This document shows, piece by piece, positions 51,035-60,665 of a stretch of DNA of 64,000 nt. The notes below the pieces were generated by a model, which worked only from the letters and a program-made list of their open reading frames with translations, was not told where the DNA came from and ran no database searches. The stretch lies in contig NZ_NFKA01000004.1 in NCBI RefSeq assembly GCF_002160145.1, positions 1-64,000 of the forward strand, given 5' to 3'. The translations under genes and the position numbers were made by a program. Each line of letters opens with the position of its first letter. Within the stretch, counting starts at the first letter, position 1. Origin of the DNA: Gemmiger sp. An194. GTDB taxonomy: Bacteria; Bacillota; Clostridia; Oscillospirales; Ruminococcaceae.

Positions 51035-51069
51035 AAAGGCCTGCATGCAATGCGCATGCAGGCCTTTTT
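51035..51069 (+). terminator. Terminator of the groESL operon
   Basis: AAAGGCCTGCATGC pairs with GCATGCAGGCCTTTTT around AATGC, 31 bases after the groEL stop codon. Confidence 0.92.
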
Positions 51070-51173
51070 GCGTAAAGCAGCTTTCTGCCGAGCGGGCCCG
51101 GTTCGGTGTTTTCCGGTGCTCCACGGAATGAACTCCGATTCATCTGCCCAAACTGAAAGCGGAGGTGGAGAGA

Positions 51174-52850
51174 ATGACGCAGAAACGTCTTGCTGCACTG
51201 TTTGGTGCAATGCTCTTGGCATTTTCCGTAGTAATGGGCAGGCTATATCTGCTGGCGCAAAACCGGGAGTACGCCCGGACGGCACAGGCGCAAACAGTGA
51301 CCACGCTCACGCTGGAAAACAGCCGGGGCAACTTATATGACTGCAACGGAACGCCTTTGACCGGGTACGGGCAGCAGTATTATGCATTGTCCATCCCGGG
51401 AGAGAGCAGCTACGCGGAACTGTTTCAATACGTCCCCTACAGCGAACAGGCCTATCTCTATGAAAAACGAAATGCACTGGCTCCTTTTCTGGTTCAGGTG
51501 GACCGGGATCTTACCGATCAGGGAATCTATACCTATTCCGTACCCAACCGCTATTGCCCGCTGCCTCTAGCGGAGCACCTGATCGGTTATTTAAATGGGG
51601 ATGGCAGCGGCGTGGCTGGTCTGGAGCAGGCGTTTGACGAGTTGCTCACCAGTGGCCGGTCCGCCCGCGAGGTGCAGTGTGTGACCACAGCACAGGGTTC
51701 ATTGCTTGCAGGCAGCGAACCCCAACTGCTGGAGCAACAGGAGGAAGGGCAGGGGGTGATGCTTACCCTGGATACCGCCACCCAACGGGTGTGCGAGGCC
51801 ATTGCTCAAACATCCATGAGTACCGGCTGTATATTGGTCCTGGATGTGGCCACCGCAAAGGTCCGTGCCAGTGTAAGCATGCCGGAATTCGACCCGGAGA
51901 ACATTCAGGCCAGTCTGCAAAACGAGAACTCGCCGTTTTTGAATCGGGTACTATGCCAATACAATGTGGGGTCTGTGTTCAAGCCGGTCCTGGCTGCCGC
52001 TGCACTGGAGCGGGGCATCGGCTGGTACAGCATGGAGTGCGAGGGTGTGATTACCATCAGCGATCACGACTACCACTGTGCCCTGGACCGAGCCCACGGG
52101 CTGATGAACATCCGCGGAGCACTGGAAAAAAGCTGCAACTGCTTTTTCATCGATCTGGGTATGCAGCTGGGCGGCAGCCGCGTGGCAGAACTGGCCCGGC
52201 AATTCGGCTTCGGGCAGACCATCTATCTGGCGGGCGGGCTGAAAAGCGCCGAGGGAGTGGTGCCGGAGGAGGAAACGCTGGAAGATCTGGGCCAGCTGGC
52301 AAACTTCAGCTTCGGCCAGGGCCAGCTGATGGCCGCGCCGGTCCAACTGGCCGCTGCCTACAATGCTCTTGCGGCCGACGGAGTCTACCGCAGCCCCAGC
52401 TTTCTGGAAGCGGTGATCGATGAGACCACCGGCGAGATGGTCCGCCAGCTGTATCAGCCGGATACCCGTCAGGTGGTGAGCACATCCACCGCCGAAACAC
52501 TGTGCGACATGCTGGCCGGAGTGGTGAATGAGGGCATCGGTGCACAGGCTGCCCCGCAAAACGGTACAGCCGCTGGCAAAACCGGAACCGCCCAAACTGC
52601 CGTGTTCGATGAAGAGGGCAGGGAAGAGATGAACTATTGGTTTGCGGGTTTTTATCCGGCAGAGGACCCACTGTATACCATCGTGGTACTGCAGGACGGC
52701 ACGCCGGAACCGGAAACAAGCTCTGCTGCCATTTTTGCCCAGGTATGCGATGGATTGTTCTGGCTGCAAAGCGAGGAGACCCGTGCACAGATCTTTGAAC
52801 AGCAGGAGCAGCTGAAAGAAGAACAGGCAAAATCCACCGCCGACAGTTGA
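51174..52850 (+). CDS. Penicillin-binding protein, class B transpeptidase-like
   Basis: 558 residues from ATG 51174 (GGAGG 8 bases upstream; a GTG three codons earlier lies on that site). N-terminal membrane anchor (about 8-27), dimerisation-type domain, then transpeptidase: nucleophile Ser267 in GSVFKP (SxxK), SCN at 320-322 and KTGTAQ at 469-474. It cross-links peptidoglycan peptides. It is shorter than typical FtsI or SpoVD, and has no PASTA domain. A role in growth, division or sporulation cannot be decided. Confidence 0.88.
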   Translation: MTQKRLAALFGAMLLAFSVVMGRLYLLAQNREYARTAQAQTVTTLTLENSRGNLYDCNGTPLTGYGQQYYALSIPGESSYAELFQYVPYSEQAYLYEKRNALAPFLVQVDRDLTDQGIYTYSVPNRYCPLPLAEHLIGYLNGDGSGVAGLEQAFDELLTSGRSAREVQCVTTAQGSLLAGSEPQLLEQQEEGQGVMLTLDTATQRVCEAIAQTSMSTGCILVLDVATAKVRASVSMPEFDPENIQASLQNENSPFLNRVLCQYNVGSVFKPVLAAAALERGIGWYSMECEGVITISDHDYHCALDRAHGLMNIRGALEKSCNCFFIDLGMQLGGSRVAELARQFGFGQTIYLAGGLKSAEGVVPEEETLEDLGQLANFSFGQGQLMAAPVQLAAAYNALAADGVYRSPSFLEAVIDETTGEMVRQLYQPDTRQVVSTSTAETLCDMLAGVVNEGIGAQAAPQNGTAAGKTGTAQTAVFDEEGREEMNYWFAGFYPAEDPLYTIVVLQDGTPEPETSSAAIFAQVCDGLFWLQSEETRAQIFEQQEQLKEEQAKSTADS

Positions 52851-52873
52851 CAAGCGGTACGGCACGCGCTATA
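52845..52873 (+). promoter_or_regulatory. Consensus promoter of alaS
   Basis: TTGACA (52845-52850) is separated by 17 bases from TATACT (52868-52873). The -35 element overlaps the stop codon of the penicillin-binding protein gene. Confidence 0.9.
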
Positions 52874-52879
52874 CTTGTA

Positions 52880-53137
52880 AAGTAAACGATTATGATAATG
52901 GCTGTGATAGGGCCAATGGCGGGCAGATAGCCACAGAGAGGAGATCATTCGGTGCAAGATCTCTGCTTATACTCCCGCCCCATGCCACCCTTGAGCCCCC
53001 GGTGATGAATCGGGCGTAACGCGGCGTTAACGCGCGAAAAGCGGTGGTTTCGAAGCATCGAAGCCACAATCTGGGTGGTACCACGGAGAGTTTTTTAGCC
53101 TTCGTCCCTGTTTGGGGGCGAGGGCTATTCTTTTTTC
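52880..53137 (+). ncRNA. T-box leader of alaS (tRNA-Ala sensing)
   Basis: The leader shows a Stem I with AGAGAG and the distal-loop motif CGGTGCAAG, a specifier-position GCT (52967-52969, alanine codon) in the 3' side, and the conserved T-box TGGGTGGTACCACGG (53072-53086) that pairs with uncharged tRNA-Ala. A terminator follows: AGCCTTCGTCCC pairs with GGGGGCGAGGGCT, then TTCTTTTTT (to 53137). Uncharged tRNA-Ala should favour the antiterminator and raise alaS expression. Confidence 0.95.
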
Positions 53138-53203
53138 TCCGGCGATTGAGCAATTATCTGATCAGACGTTTTGTACACAACACATGTAGAGGAGTTATGA
53201 ACG

Positions 53204-55873
53204 ATGCAATGGACCGGTTTGAATGAACTGCGTGAAAAGTATCTTTCGTTTTTCGAGAGCAAGGGCCACCTGCGGCTGGACAGCTTCCCCCTGGTACCGA
53301 AGAACGACAACAGCCTGCTGCTGATCAACAGCGGCATGGCCCCCATGAAGAAGTGGTTCCTGGGTCAGGAGGAGCCTCCCCGTCATCGGGTGACCACCTG
53401 CCAGAAGTGCATCCGTACCCCGGATATCGAGCGCGTGGGCATCACTGCCCGTCACGGCACCTACTTCGAGATGTTGGGCAACTTCAGCTTCCAGGATTAC
53501 TTCAAGAAGGAAGCCACTGCCTGGGCCTGGGAGTTCCTGACCAAGGTTCTGGAGATCCCCGCCGAACTGCTGTACATCTCGGTTTACGAGGACGACGACG
53601 AGGCCTGGGACATCTGGACCAAGGACATCGGCATTGCTGAGGACCACATGGTTCGCTTCGGCAAGGAAGACAACTTCTGGGAGCACGGCTCCGGCCCCTG
53701 CGGCCCCTGCAGTGAGATCTACTTTGACCGCGGCCCCGAGCACGGCTGCGGCAAGCCCGACTGCAATGTTGGCTGCGACTGCGACCGCTACATGGAGGTC
53801 TGGAACCTGGTGTTCAGCCAGTTCGACTCCGACGGCAAGGGCAACTACACCCGCCTGGAGCGCCCCAACATCGATACCGGCATGGGTCTGGAGCGTCTGG
53901 CCTGCGTGATGCAGGGCGTGGGCAACCTGTTCGAGGTTGACACCGTTCGCGCTATCCTGAACCATGTGGAGAAGATCAGCGGCAAGACCTACGGTGAGGA
54001 TGCCAAGACCGACATCTCCATCCGCGTGATCACCGACCACATCCGCTCCACCACCTTCATGGTGAGCGACGGCATCATGCCCTCCAATGAGGGCCGCGGC
54101 TACGTGCTGCGCCGCCTGCTGCGCCGCGCCGCCCGTCACGGCCGGATGCTGGGCATCACCCGCCCCTTCCTGACCGAGCTGGTGGATACTGTTATCCATG
54201 AGAACAAGGCCGGCTACCCCGAGCTGGAGGAGCATGCCGACTACATCAAGAAGGTCATCGGTACCGAGGAAGAGCGCTTCTACAAAACCATCGACCAGGG
54301 CATGGCGATCCTGAACAACCTGATCGACAACATCACCAAGGCCGCCGTGGCCGGCAAGGAGAAGATCCTCTCCGGTATCGACGCCTTCAAGCTGAACGAC
54401 ACCTTCGGCTTCCCCCTGGATCTGACCCGCGAGATCGCTGCCGAGGCCGGCATCATCGTGGATGAGGAGAACTTCCACTCCGAGATGAAGAAGCAGAAGG
54501 AGAAAGCCCGTAAGGACCGTCTGTCCCGCGGCATCTCCGGCTGGGACTCCGACCTGTTCAGCGAGCTGACCGTGCCCGCCACTGTGTTCACCGGCTACGA
54601 GAAGCTGGAGGACAAGGGCCAAGTGATGGCTCTGTCTGATGGTGAGGAGCTGGAGGATGCCATCTCCACCGATGAGGGCGCCAAGGAAGGCGTTCTGGTG
54701 GTTCTGGATCAGACTCCCTTCTACGCTGAGAGCGGCGGACAGGTGGCCGACACCGGCTCCATCGTGACTGCCGACGGCGCCCGCCTGGAAGTGAAGGACG
54801 TGAAGAAGACCGGCAAGGGCTACTTCGTGCACACCTGCACCCTGGTGGAGGGCACCGTGAAGGTGGGTGACAGTGTGACCGCCGCTGTGTCCAAGGGCCG
54901 CCGGATGTCCATTGCCCGCAACCACACCAGCGCCCACCTGCTGCAGAAGGCTCTGCGCGAGGTGCTGGGCAGCCACGTGCATCAAGCCGGTTCCTACGAG
55001 GACGACGAGCGCGTGCGCTTCGACTTCACCCATTTCAGTGCTGTGACTCCCGAGGAGCTGGCTCTGGTGGAGCATATCGTAAACCAGAAGATCTTCGAGG
55101 CTTTGGATGTGAACATCCAGAACCTGCCCATTGCAGAGGCCAAGAAGATGGGTGCCATGGCTCTGTTTGGCGAGAAGTACGGCGACGTGGTCCGTGTTGT
55201 AGACGTAAATGGCTGGTCCACCGAGTTCTGCGGCGGTACTCATGTGAAGAATACCGCTCAGCTGGGCTGCTTCAAGATCCTGAGCGAATCCAGCGTAGCT
55301 GCCGGCATCCGCCGTATTGAAGGCACCACCGGCTACGGCGTGCTGAACCTGCTGGACGAGCGCACCGAGATGCTGCACAAGGTAGCAGACGCGCTGAAGG
55401 TCAATAACATGAAGGATCTGCCCCTGCGCGCTGTGGCTGTGGCCAGCGAAGTGAAGGCTCTGAGCAAGGAGCTGGATGCCGCCAAGGCTGCCGCCGCTGC
55501 CAGCAAGATCGACGGCCTGTTTGAGGCTGCCGAGGATGTGAACGGCATCAAGATCCTGACTGCTTACTTCTCCGGCACTGCTCCCGAGGCGCTGCGCAGC
55601 ATGGCGGAAAAGGTGCGCGACAAGGCTTCCAACACCGTGGCTGCTCTGGTGGGCTCCACCGATGGCAAGATCACTCTGGCTGTTTCCTGCGGCAAGGGCG
55701 CTCTGGATGCAGGCCTGAAGGCCGGCGTTCTGGTCAAGCAGATCGCGGTCATTGCCGGCGGCAACGGCGGCGGTAAGCCCGACTTCGCCATGGCTGGTCT
55801 GAAGGACGAGAACAAGATCGACGAGGCTCTGAACGCTGTCGCCGGTATTGTGAAGGGCATCCTGGAGGGCTGA
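53204..55873 (+). CDS. alaS: Alanine--tRNA ligase
   Basis: 889 residues, usual length. Charges tRNA-Ala. Class II core: FFESKGHLRLDSFPLVP, TTCQKCIRTPDIERVG and RLACVMQG. The editing domain zinc motif is HTSAHLLQKAL with CGGTH, and the C-terminal oligomerisation domain ends KPDFAMAGLKDENKIDEAL. GAGGAG precedes ATG 53204. Expression is controlled by the T-box leader. Confidence 0.98.
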   Translation: MQWTGLNELREKYLSFFESKGHLRLDSFPLVPKNDNSLLLINSGMAPMKKWFLGQEEPPRHRVTTCQKCIRTPDIERVGITARHGTYFEMLGNFSFQDYFKKEATAWAWEFLTKVLEIPAELLYISVYEDDDEAWDIWTKDIGIAEDHMVRFGKEDNFWEHGSGPCGPCSEIYFDRGPEHGCGKPDCNVGCDCDRYMEVWNLVFSQFDSDGKGNYTRLERPNIDTGMGLERLACVMQGVGNLFEVDTVRAILNHVEKISGKTYGEDAKTDISIRVITDHIRSTTFMVSDGIMPSNEGRGYVLRRLLRRAARHGRMLGITRPFLTELVDTVIHENKAGYPELEEHADYIKKVIGTEEERFYKTIDQGMAILNNLIDNITKAAVAGKEKILSGIDAFKLNDTFGFPLDLTREIAAEAGIIVDEENFHSEMKKQKEKARKDRLSRGISGWDSDLFSELTVPATVFTGYEKLEDKGQVMALSDGEELEDAISTDEGAKEGVLVVLDQTPFYAESGGQVADTGSIVTADGARLEVKDVKKTGKGYFVHTCTLVEGTVKVGDSVTAAVSKGRRMSIARNHTSAHLLQKALREVLGSHVHQAGSYEDDERVRFDFTHFSAVTPEELALVEHIVNQKIFEALDVNIQNLPIAEAKKMGAMALFGEKYGDVVRVVDVNGWSTEFCGGTHVKNTAQLGCFKILSESSVAAGIRRIEGTTGYGVLNLLDERTEMLHKVADALKVNNMKDLPLRAVAVASEVKALSKELDAAKAAAAASKIDGLFEAAEDVNGIKILTAYFSGTAPEALRSMAEKVRDKASNTVAALVGSTDGKITLAVSCGKGALDAGLKAGVLVKQIAVIAGGNGGGKPDFAMAGLKDENKIDEALNAVAGIVKGILEG

Positions 55874-55889
55874 TCCCATTTGTTTTTCA

Positions 55890-55926
55890 CTGCGAACACC
55901 GGGAGAAGGCATCCCGGTGTTCGCAG
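55890..55926 (+). terminator. Hairpin after alaS
   Basis: CTGCGAACACCGGG pairs with CCCGGTGTTCGCAG, a perfect 14-base arm. Only a weak T-run (TGTTTTG) follows, so it may be a partial terminator or an RNA-processing end. Confidence 0.65.
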
Positions 55927-55969
55927 CCTGTTTTGACGCATTGTTGGATTCTGGAAAGGAGATGTTTCA

Positions 55970-56308
55970 ATGGATTGCTTGTTCTGCAAAATCGCCCAGG
56001 GCCAGATCCCCTCGAATAAGCTGTTCGAGGACGACAAGATCCTTGCGTTTTACGACATTGATCCGCAGGCACCGGTTCACTTCCTGGTGATTCCCAAGCA
56101 ACATGTGGATTCTGCTGCCGCGCTCACCGAGCAGGATGGTGAGCTGCTGGCGCATATCTTTGCCACCATTGCTCGCCTGTGCAAGGAGCTGGGCTGCGAT
56201 AACGGTTACCGTGTGGTGACCAACGTGGGCGAGGACGGCGGCCAGAGTGTAAAGCATTTGCACTTTCATGTGCTGGCAAAGCGCAGCCTTGCCTGGCCTC
56301 CGGGCTGA
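55970..56308 (+). CDS. HIT family nucleotide-binding hydrolase
   Basis: 112 residues with the histidine triad HLHFHVL near the C-terminus and the MDCLFCKIAQGQIPSN start including CxxC. HIT proteins of this size hydrolyse nucleotide phosphoramidates such as AMP-lysine. AAAGGAG precedes ATG 55970. Confidence 0.95.
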   Translation: MDCLFCKIAQGQIPSNKLFEDDKILAFYDIDPQAPVHFLVIPKQHVDSAAALTEQDGELLAHIFATIARLCKELGCDNGYRVVTNVGEDGGQSVKHLHFHVLAKRSLAWPPG

Positions 56309-56355
56309 TGCGCGGGCTGTTCTGCGCTGTGTGAGAGAAAAGGAGATATCTGATT

Positions 56356-56895
56356 ATGAGTGAAACCTATACCCTGCATGTGGCAGGCGTGACCCGGGAA
56401 CTGCCCATCTGCGCCATCAACGAGCATCTTTCCATTGCTGCCTTCATTATGTTCAGCGATGTGGAGCTGACCGTTGCCTGCGCCAAAGCACTGCTTGAGA
56501 AGTGCCCGGAGTTTGATGTGATCGTCACTGCCGAGGCAAAAGGCATTCCTCTGGCCTACGAGATGAGCCGCCAGAGCGGAAAGCTGTATATCCCTGCCCG
56601 TAAAGGCGAAAAGCTTTACATGCAGAATCCGGTGGTTGTAGAGGATCAATCCATCACCACCAGCGCCCGCCAGAAGCTGGTGATTGACCAGAAGGATCTG
56701 GAGGCCATGAACGGCAAGCGGATTCTGATTGTGGACGACGTGATCAGCACCGGCGGCTCCCTGCATGCGCTGGAGACTCTGGTGGAAAAGAGCACCGGTA
56801 CGGTGGTAGGCCGTGCAGCTGCGCTGGCAGAAGGCGACGCAGCCGACCGCACCGATATCATTTTCCTGGAAAAACTGCCTCTGTTCACCCACTGA
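56356..56895 (+). CDS. Purine phosphoribosyltransferase-like protein (adenine PRTase family)
   Basis: 179 residues with the PRPP-binding motif RILIVDDVISTGGSL and the N-terminal DVIVTAEAKGIPLAYEMS block found in Apt/Xpt relatives. It may transfer phosphoribose to a purine base. The exact base is unassigned; some relatives act as regulators. AAGGAG precedes ATG 56356. Confidence 0.88.
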   Translation: MSETYTLHVAGVTRELPICAINEHLSIAAFIMFSDVELTVACAKALLEKCPEFDVIVTAEAKGIPLAYEMSRQSGKLYIPARKGEKLYMQNPVVVEDQSITTSARQKLVIDQKDLEAMNGKRILIVDDVISTGGSLHALETLVEKSTGTVVGRAAALAEGDAADRTDIIFLEKLPLFTH

Positions 56896-56908
56896 TCCCC
56901 GCACGCGA

Positions 56909-58996
56909 ATGAGACGGGTACTGGCAGCTTGCTGTTTTGTTTGGTTTGCCGCCAAACTCATCGCTGTGTATCTGCCGCCTGTGGCCCTTGGGCTGCTCGC
57001 GGCAGTTTTTGTATGCATATTCTGGTGTGCGTTGGCCCTGGGAAAGCGAAACTATAGTTTTCTGTTTCCACTGGTAGGGCTGGCTGCTATTTTCCTTCAC
57101 TCGCTGATGTACGACATTGTGGTGGCTCCTGCCTTTGATCTTGCAGGGGAGGAAGTGGAGGCGGTTGTGCTGGCCGAGCAGGTGGACCCGGGCTTTCAGG
57201 ATGGGACAGTGCGCGGGGAGTTCACTGTTCTGGAGCTGAACGGCAAGCAGCTCCCCGGCTGGAAACAGTTTCGGATTTCGACAGTGGCAATGCCGGAATG
57301 CGAGCGTGCAGATATCCTTCGCGGGACCTTTTCTGTGGAGCTTCTGGAGAAGGATGAATACTACTACGGCAATCTGGCGGACGGAGTGCTCTTGCAGGCA
57401 GTGACCGCAGAGGATGTGACACTGGAGGGGCAAAGCCGGGCGCCGCGCTTTTTCCTGCGGCAGCTGCAGGAAACCCTTGCCAGCAATTGCCGCCGCTATC
57501 TTGCGCCGGAGCTGGGCAGCGTGCTCTCCGCCATGGCGGTTGGGGACAAAAACCGCCTGACTGATGAGATCAGCGACGCCTACCGGGCAGCCGGTGTTTC
57601 CCATCTACTGGTGGTGTCCGGCCTTCACCTGACACTTTTGTGCAGCGCGTTTCTGGGCAACCGCCCTTGCAGCGGCCGGTTCCGACGCCAGAAGGCACTG
57701 GCCGCCATGGTTCTGGTGGTAGGCATGATGGCTCTGGTCGGCTTCACCCCATCGGTGACGCGGGCCGGAATGGGTGCACTGATCTTCTATGCTGGTGCAC
57801 TGTTTCTCCAACCGGCTGATTCCTTCACCTCGCTGGGAGTGGCTGCGGTGCTGCTCTCGCTGCAAAACTGCTATGCGGTGTGCGATCTGGGGCTGCAGCT
57901 TTCCTTTGCCGCCACGCTTGGGGTACTCTGTGCCGCCCGAATCTTTCCGCCCATGCGGCTGAGTGAACTGGAGGAGCATCCCTGGCGCTGCCGGATACGG
58001 CGCTGGTGCACTGTGCTGTTGGTTCCGATTCTGGCGGCACTTTTCACGCTGCCGCTTCAGCTGGTGCACGGTCTTTCAGTCAGCGGCGTTTCCGTGCTGA
58101 CCAATCTGCTGGTGATGCCTCTGGTGGGACCTATTGTCTGTCTGGGCCTGATCTGCGCGGTGACCGGGCTTGTTCCGGCTTTCTATCACATCACCCGGGC
58201 GGTGATGCTGCTGGCGGCGCTTCTGGTGAAGCTGCAGAACGCCATTGTGTTTTATACCTCGTCGCTTCCGGCCGCGCAGCTGGTGCTGCCCACGGCCTTC
58301 ACGGTGTTTGCCGTGCTTGTCTGCGGGGCAGTCCTTTGGTATGCCTGGAAAAAGTGCTGCCTGCGCTGGGCGCTTCCGGTTCTGTGCGTGGGACTTGGGT
58401 TGTCCTTTGGGCTTTTCACCCAGCTTGGGCGGGATGTGATCACAATCCGGCTGGTAGGCAGCACATCCAATCCCTGCGCGGTAGTAACAGTACAGCAGCA
58501 CGCAATGGTGTTGTTCCGGGGCGGAGAAAGCAACCGCCAGCAGGCACAAGCTGCACTGGAGGCACAGGGATTGGAGGAAGCGGAGCTCTGGGTGGACCTG
58601 CGCCAGGACCCGGGGAGTCTGAAAACTTCGGGCAGACAGCTTTCCGCAGAGGAGCTGCCGGAAGACGAACAATGGACCGAAGATTTTTATGGGATACGGC
58701 TTTCGCTGGTCAACCAGAGCGGTGCCAATCTGGCGCTTATGGAGATCGAGGGCTACCGGGTGGCTATGATCACCGGCCAGCTGGAGGCGGGTACGCCGCT
58801 GCAAACGGACCTGCTTCTGGCAGGCTCCTCCGATCCGGGGCTGGTGGAGCCGGTGCAGGTGCTCACCGCCAAGGCCTACGACTGGCACTCCGGCAAAACG
58901 GGCGTCCGTTGGCGCTATGCGCCTTTGGGCGGCACCGTGTACATCCGCCCCGGCAGGGCAATCACATTCGAGGGGGTAACCAATGCTGCATTCTGA
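56909..58996 (+). CDS. comEC: ComEC/Rec2-type competence membrane protein, catalytic domain degenerate
   Basis: 695 residues from ATG 56909. N-terminal helices and an OB-like region precede the Competence domain (MAVGDKNRLTDEISDAYRAAGVSHLLVVSGLHLTLL). Central helices include LGLQLSFAATLGVL and LPLQLVHGLSVSG. In ComEC the C-terminal metallo-beta-lactamase domain degrades the non-transferred DNA strand; here no HxHxDH motif is found after about residue 530, only a short degenerate region, so nuclease function is doubtful. No clear ribosome site is present, suggesting coupling to the upstream gene. Its end overlaps holA. Confidence 0.85.
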   Translation: MRRVLAACCFVWFAAKLIAVYLPPVALGLLAAVFVCIFWCALALGKRNYSFLFPLVGLAAIFLHSLMYDIVVAPAFDLAGEEVEAVVLAEQVDPGFQDGTVRGEFTVLELNGKQLPGWKQFRISTVAMPECERADILRGTFSVELLEKDEYYYGNLADGVLLQAVTAEDVTLEGQSRAPRFFLRQLQETLASNCRRYLAPELGSVLSAMAVGDKNRLTDEISDAYRAAGVSHLLVVSGLHLTLLCSAFLGNRPCSGRFRRQKALAAMVLVVGMMALVGFTPSVTRAGMGALIFYAGALFLQPADSFTSLGVAAVLLSLQNCYAVCDLGLQLSFAATLGVLCAARIFPPMRLSELEEHPWRCRIRRWCTVLLVPILAALFTLPLQLVHGLSVSGVSVLTNLLVMPLVGPIVCLGLICAVTGLVPAFYHITRAVMLLAALLVKLQNAIVFYTSSLPAAQLVLPTAFTVFAVLVCGAVLWYAWKKCCLRWALPVLCVGLGLSFGLFTQLGRDVITIRLVGSTSNPCAVVTVQQHAMVLFRGGESNRQQAQAALEAQGLEEAELWVDLRQDPGSLKTSGRQLSAEELPEDEQWTEDFYGIRLSLVNQSGANLALMEIEGYRVAMITGQLEAGTPLQTDLLLAGSSDPGLVEPVQVLTAKAYDWHSGKTGVRWRYAPLGGTVYIRPGRAITFEGVTNAAF

Positions 58997-60011
58997 GCAA
59001 AAACAGCAGGCCGCACTGAAAAAGGGCGTGCCGGTTTTTTATTACTATTCTTCCGACCCGTTTCTGGCGCGGGCAGCTGCGGAAAAGACGGCGGCCGCCC
59101 TTCTGCAGGAGGATGGGGAGAGCACCCGGCTGGATGGCCCTGCCCCCACGGTGGAGGAGTTGGTCATGGCGGCGGGCACTATATCCTTTTTCGGCACCCG
59201 CCGCATCGTGGAGCTGCCCATGCTGCAGCCCTCGGCCTATTCGGAAAAGGATATGGCTGAGTTCTGCGATGTGCTAGCCAGCACTGAAAATGCGGTGTTC
59301 GTTATCCACAGTGTATTCAGCGAGGAACGAGGCAAGCTGAAGCTGCCCAAGCAGGCCAAAAAGCTGATCGAGACCTGTGAGGCATTGGGCTATGCCGCCG
59401 AGGTGGCCCATCCCGGCGTGCAGGAGCTGCGCCTCATGCTGCGGCAGCGGGCGCAGGGCATGGATACTGCCATGAGCGAAAGCGCGGCGGGTCTTTTGCT
59501 GGAGCGCTGCGGGCAGGACCTGTTCCTGCTGGAAAACGAGGTGGACAAGTTGGCCGCTGCCAGCGGCTACACCGAGATCACCCCGGGTCTGATCGTGGAG
59601 ATGAGCACCCAGAACCTGGAGGCGGATGTCTTCGATATGGTCCGCCTGATCACCGGCAAGAACGCCGCCAAGGCCTGCGAAAAGCTAAACACGCTGCTTC
59701 GGCTGCAAAATGACCCCATCGCCATCACTGCCGCCATGATCGGCAGCTATGTGGACCTGTACCGGGTCAAGGCTGGCCTTTCCGTCAAGAAAAGCTACAG
59801 TCAGGTGCACAAGGACCTGGGCTACAAGGGCAGCGATTACCGGCTGAAAAAATCCGCCGAAACCGCCGCCCGGTATACCTTACCCCAGCTGGAGAAGTGC
59901 CTGGAGATTTTGCTGGAGCTGGATCAGGGGCTGAAGGGCTCCCCGGTGGACAGCGCCGTCTTGCTGCAAACCACACTTTGCCGTCTGGCAGCCGCGGGGG
60001 TGAGCCGATGA
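58983..60011 (+). CDS. holA: DNA polymerase III subunit delta
   Basis: 342 residues; the clamp-loader delta subunit that opens the sliding clamp. Blocks PVFYYYSSDPFLARAAAE, the Walker-A-free nucleotide domain, LMLRQRAQGMDTAMSESAAGLLLERCGQDLFLLENEVDKLA and the C-terminal LLRLQNDPIAITAAMIGSYVDLYRVK are typical. It overlaps comEC by 14 bases and rnmV by 4, an arrangement also seen as comEC-holA in other Firmicutes. Confidence 0.93.
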   Translation: MLHSEQKQQAALKKGVPVFYYYSSDPFLARAAAEKTAAALLQEDGESTRLDGPAPTVEELVMAAGTISFFGTRRIVELPMLQPSAYSEKDMAEFCDVLASTENAVFVIHSVFSEERGKLKLPKQAKKLIETCEALGYAAEVAHPGVQELRLMLRQRAQGMDTAMSESAAGLLLERCGQDLFLLENEVDKLAAASGYTEITPGLIVEMSTQNLEADVFDMVRLITGKNAAKACEKLNTLLRLQNDPIAITAAMIGSYVDLYRVKAGLSVKKSYSQVHKDLGYKGSDYRLKKSAETAARYTLPQLEKCLEILLELDQGLKGSPVDSAVLLQTTLCRLAAAGVSR

Positions 60012-60601
60012 ACGACAAGCTTCGCATTCAGCAGGTGATTGTGGTGGAGGGCCGGTACGATGCGGCCGCGCTCAGCGCGGTGGTGGATGGTCTGATTCTC
60101 ACCACCGACGGTTTCGCCATCTACAAGGATAAGCAGACCCAGGCCCTTCTCAAAGAGCTGGGCCGCCAGCGAGGCGTGATTCTGCTCACCGACCCGGACG
60201 CGGCGGGTTTCCGTATCCGGAACTTTTTGTCCAACCTGATCGGGCAGGAGTATGTACGGCAGGCCTATGTGCCCGCAATCCCGGGCAAGGAATCCCGCAA
60301 GGCGGTTCCCGGGAAAGAGGGCCTGCTGGGCGTGGAGGGCCTGCCGCCTGAGGCGCTGAAAAAGGCGCTGCTGGACGCAGGCGCCAGCGAAACCGCCGCC
60401 CGCAGCGGCCGGGCCATCACCTATACCGATCTGTACCAGTGGGGGCTTTCTGGCACCGCAGGCAGTCAGGAGCAGCGCTTTGCGTTTCTGCGAAGACTGG
60501 GCCTTCCGCCCCGTCTTTCCAAAAAGGCGCTGTGCCAGGTGCTCAATCAGCTGTACACCTATGAGGAGGCCCAGGTGCTGGCCGAGCAGACCGAAGAATA
60601 A
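60008..60601 (+). CDS. rnmV: Ribonuclease M5 (5S rRNA maturation), toprim family
   Basis: 197 residues from ATG 60008, which overlaps the holA stop. The toprim core gives VIVVEGRYDAAALSAVVDGLILTTDGF (catalytic Glu) and ILLTDPDAAGFRIRNFL (DxD). RNase M5 trims the 5S rRNA precursor. The C-terminal half (LSKKALCQVLNQLYTYEEAQ) is typical of RnmV rather than primase. Confidence 0.92.
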   Translation: MNDKLRIQQVIVVEGRYDAAALSAVVDGLILTTDGFAIYKDKQTQALLKELGRQRGVILLTDPDAAGFRIRNFLSNLIGQEYVRQAYVPAIPGKESRKAVPGKEGLLGVEGLPPEALKKALLDAGASETAARSGRAITYTDLYQWGLSGTAGSQEQRFAFLRRLGLPPRLSKKALCQVLNQLYTYEEAQVLAEQTEE

Positions 60602-60603
60602 TC

Positions 60604-60665
60604 AAAAAGGCCCGGGGCCGTGCGAAGAGCGATTTGCTCTGCTCACGACCTCGGGCCTTTTGTTT
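60604..60665. terminator. Terminator between rnmV and the RluA gene
   Basis: AAAAAGGCCCG pairs with CGGGCCTTT, with GAGCGATTTGCTC inside and TTGTTTTATTT after it. It suits both directions. Confidence 0.82.

Noticed and set aside
53195-55912. 905-codon open frame antisense to alaS
   Set aside because: It is an artefact of strong codon bias in alaS; composition is His/Ala/Leu-rich and family-free, and it covers the whole of a certain gene.
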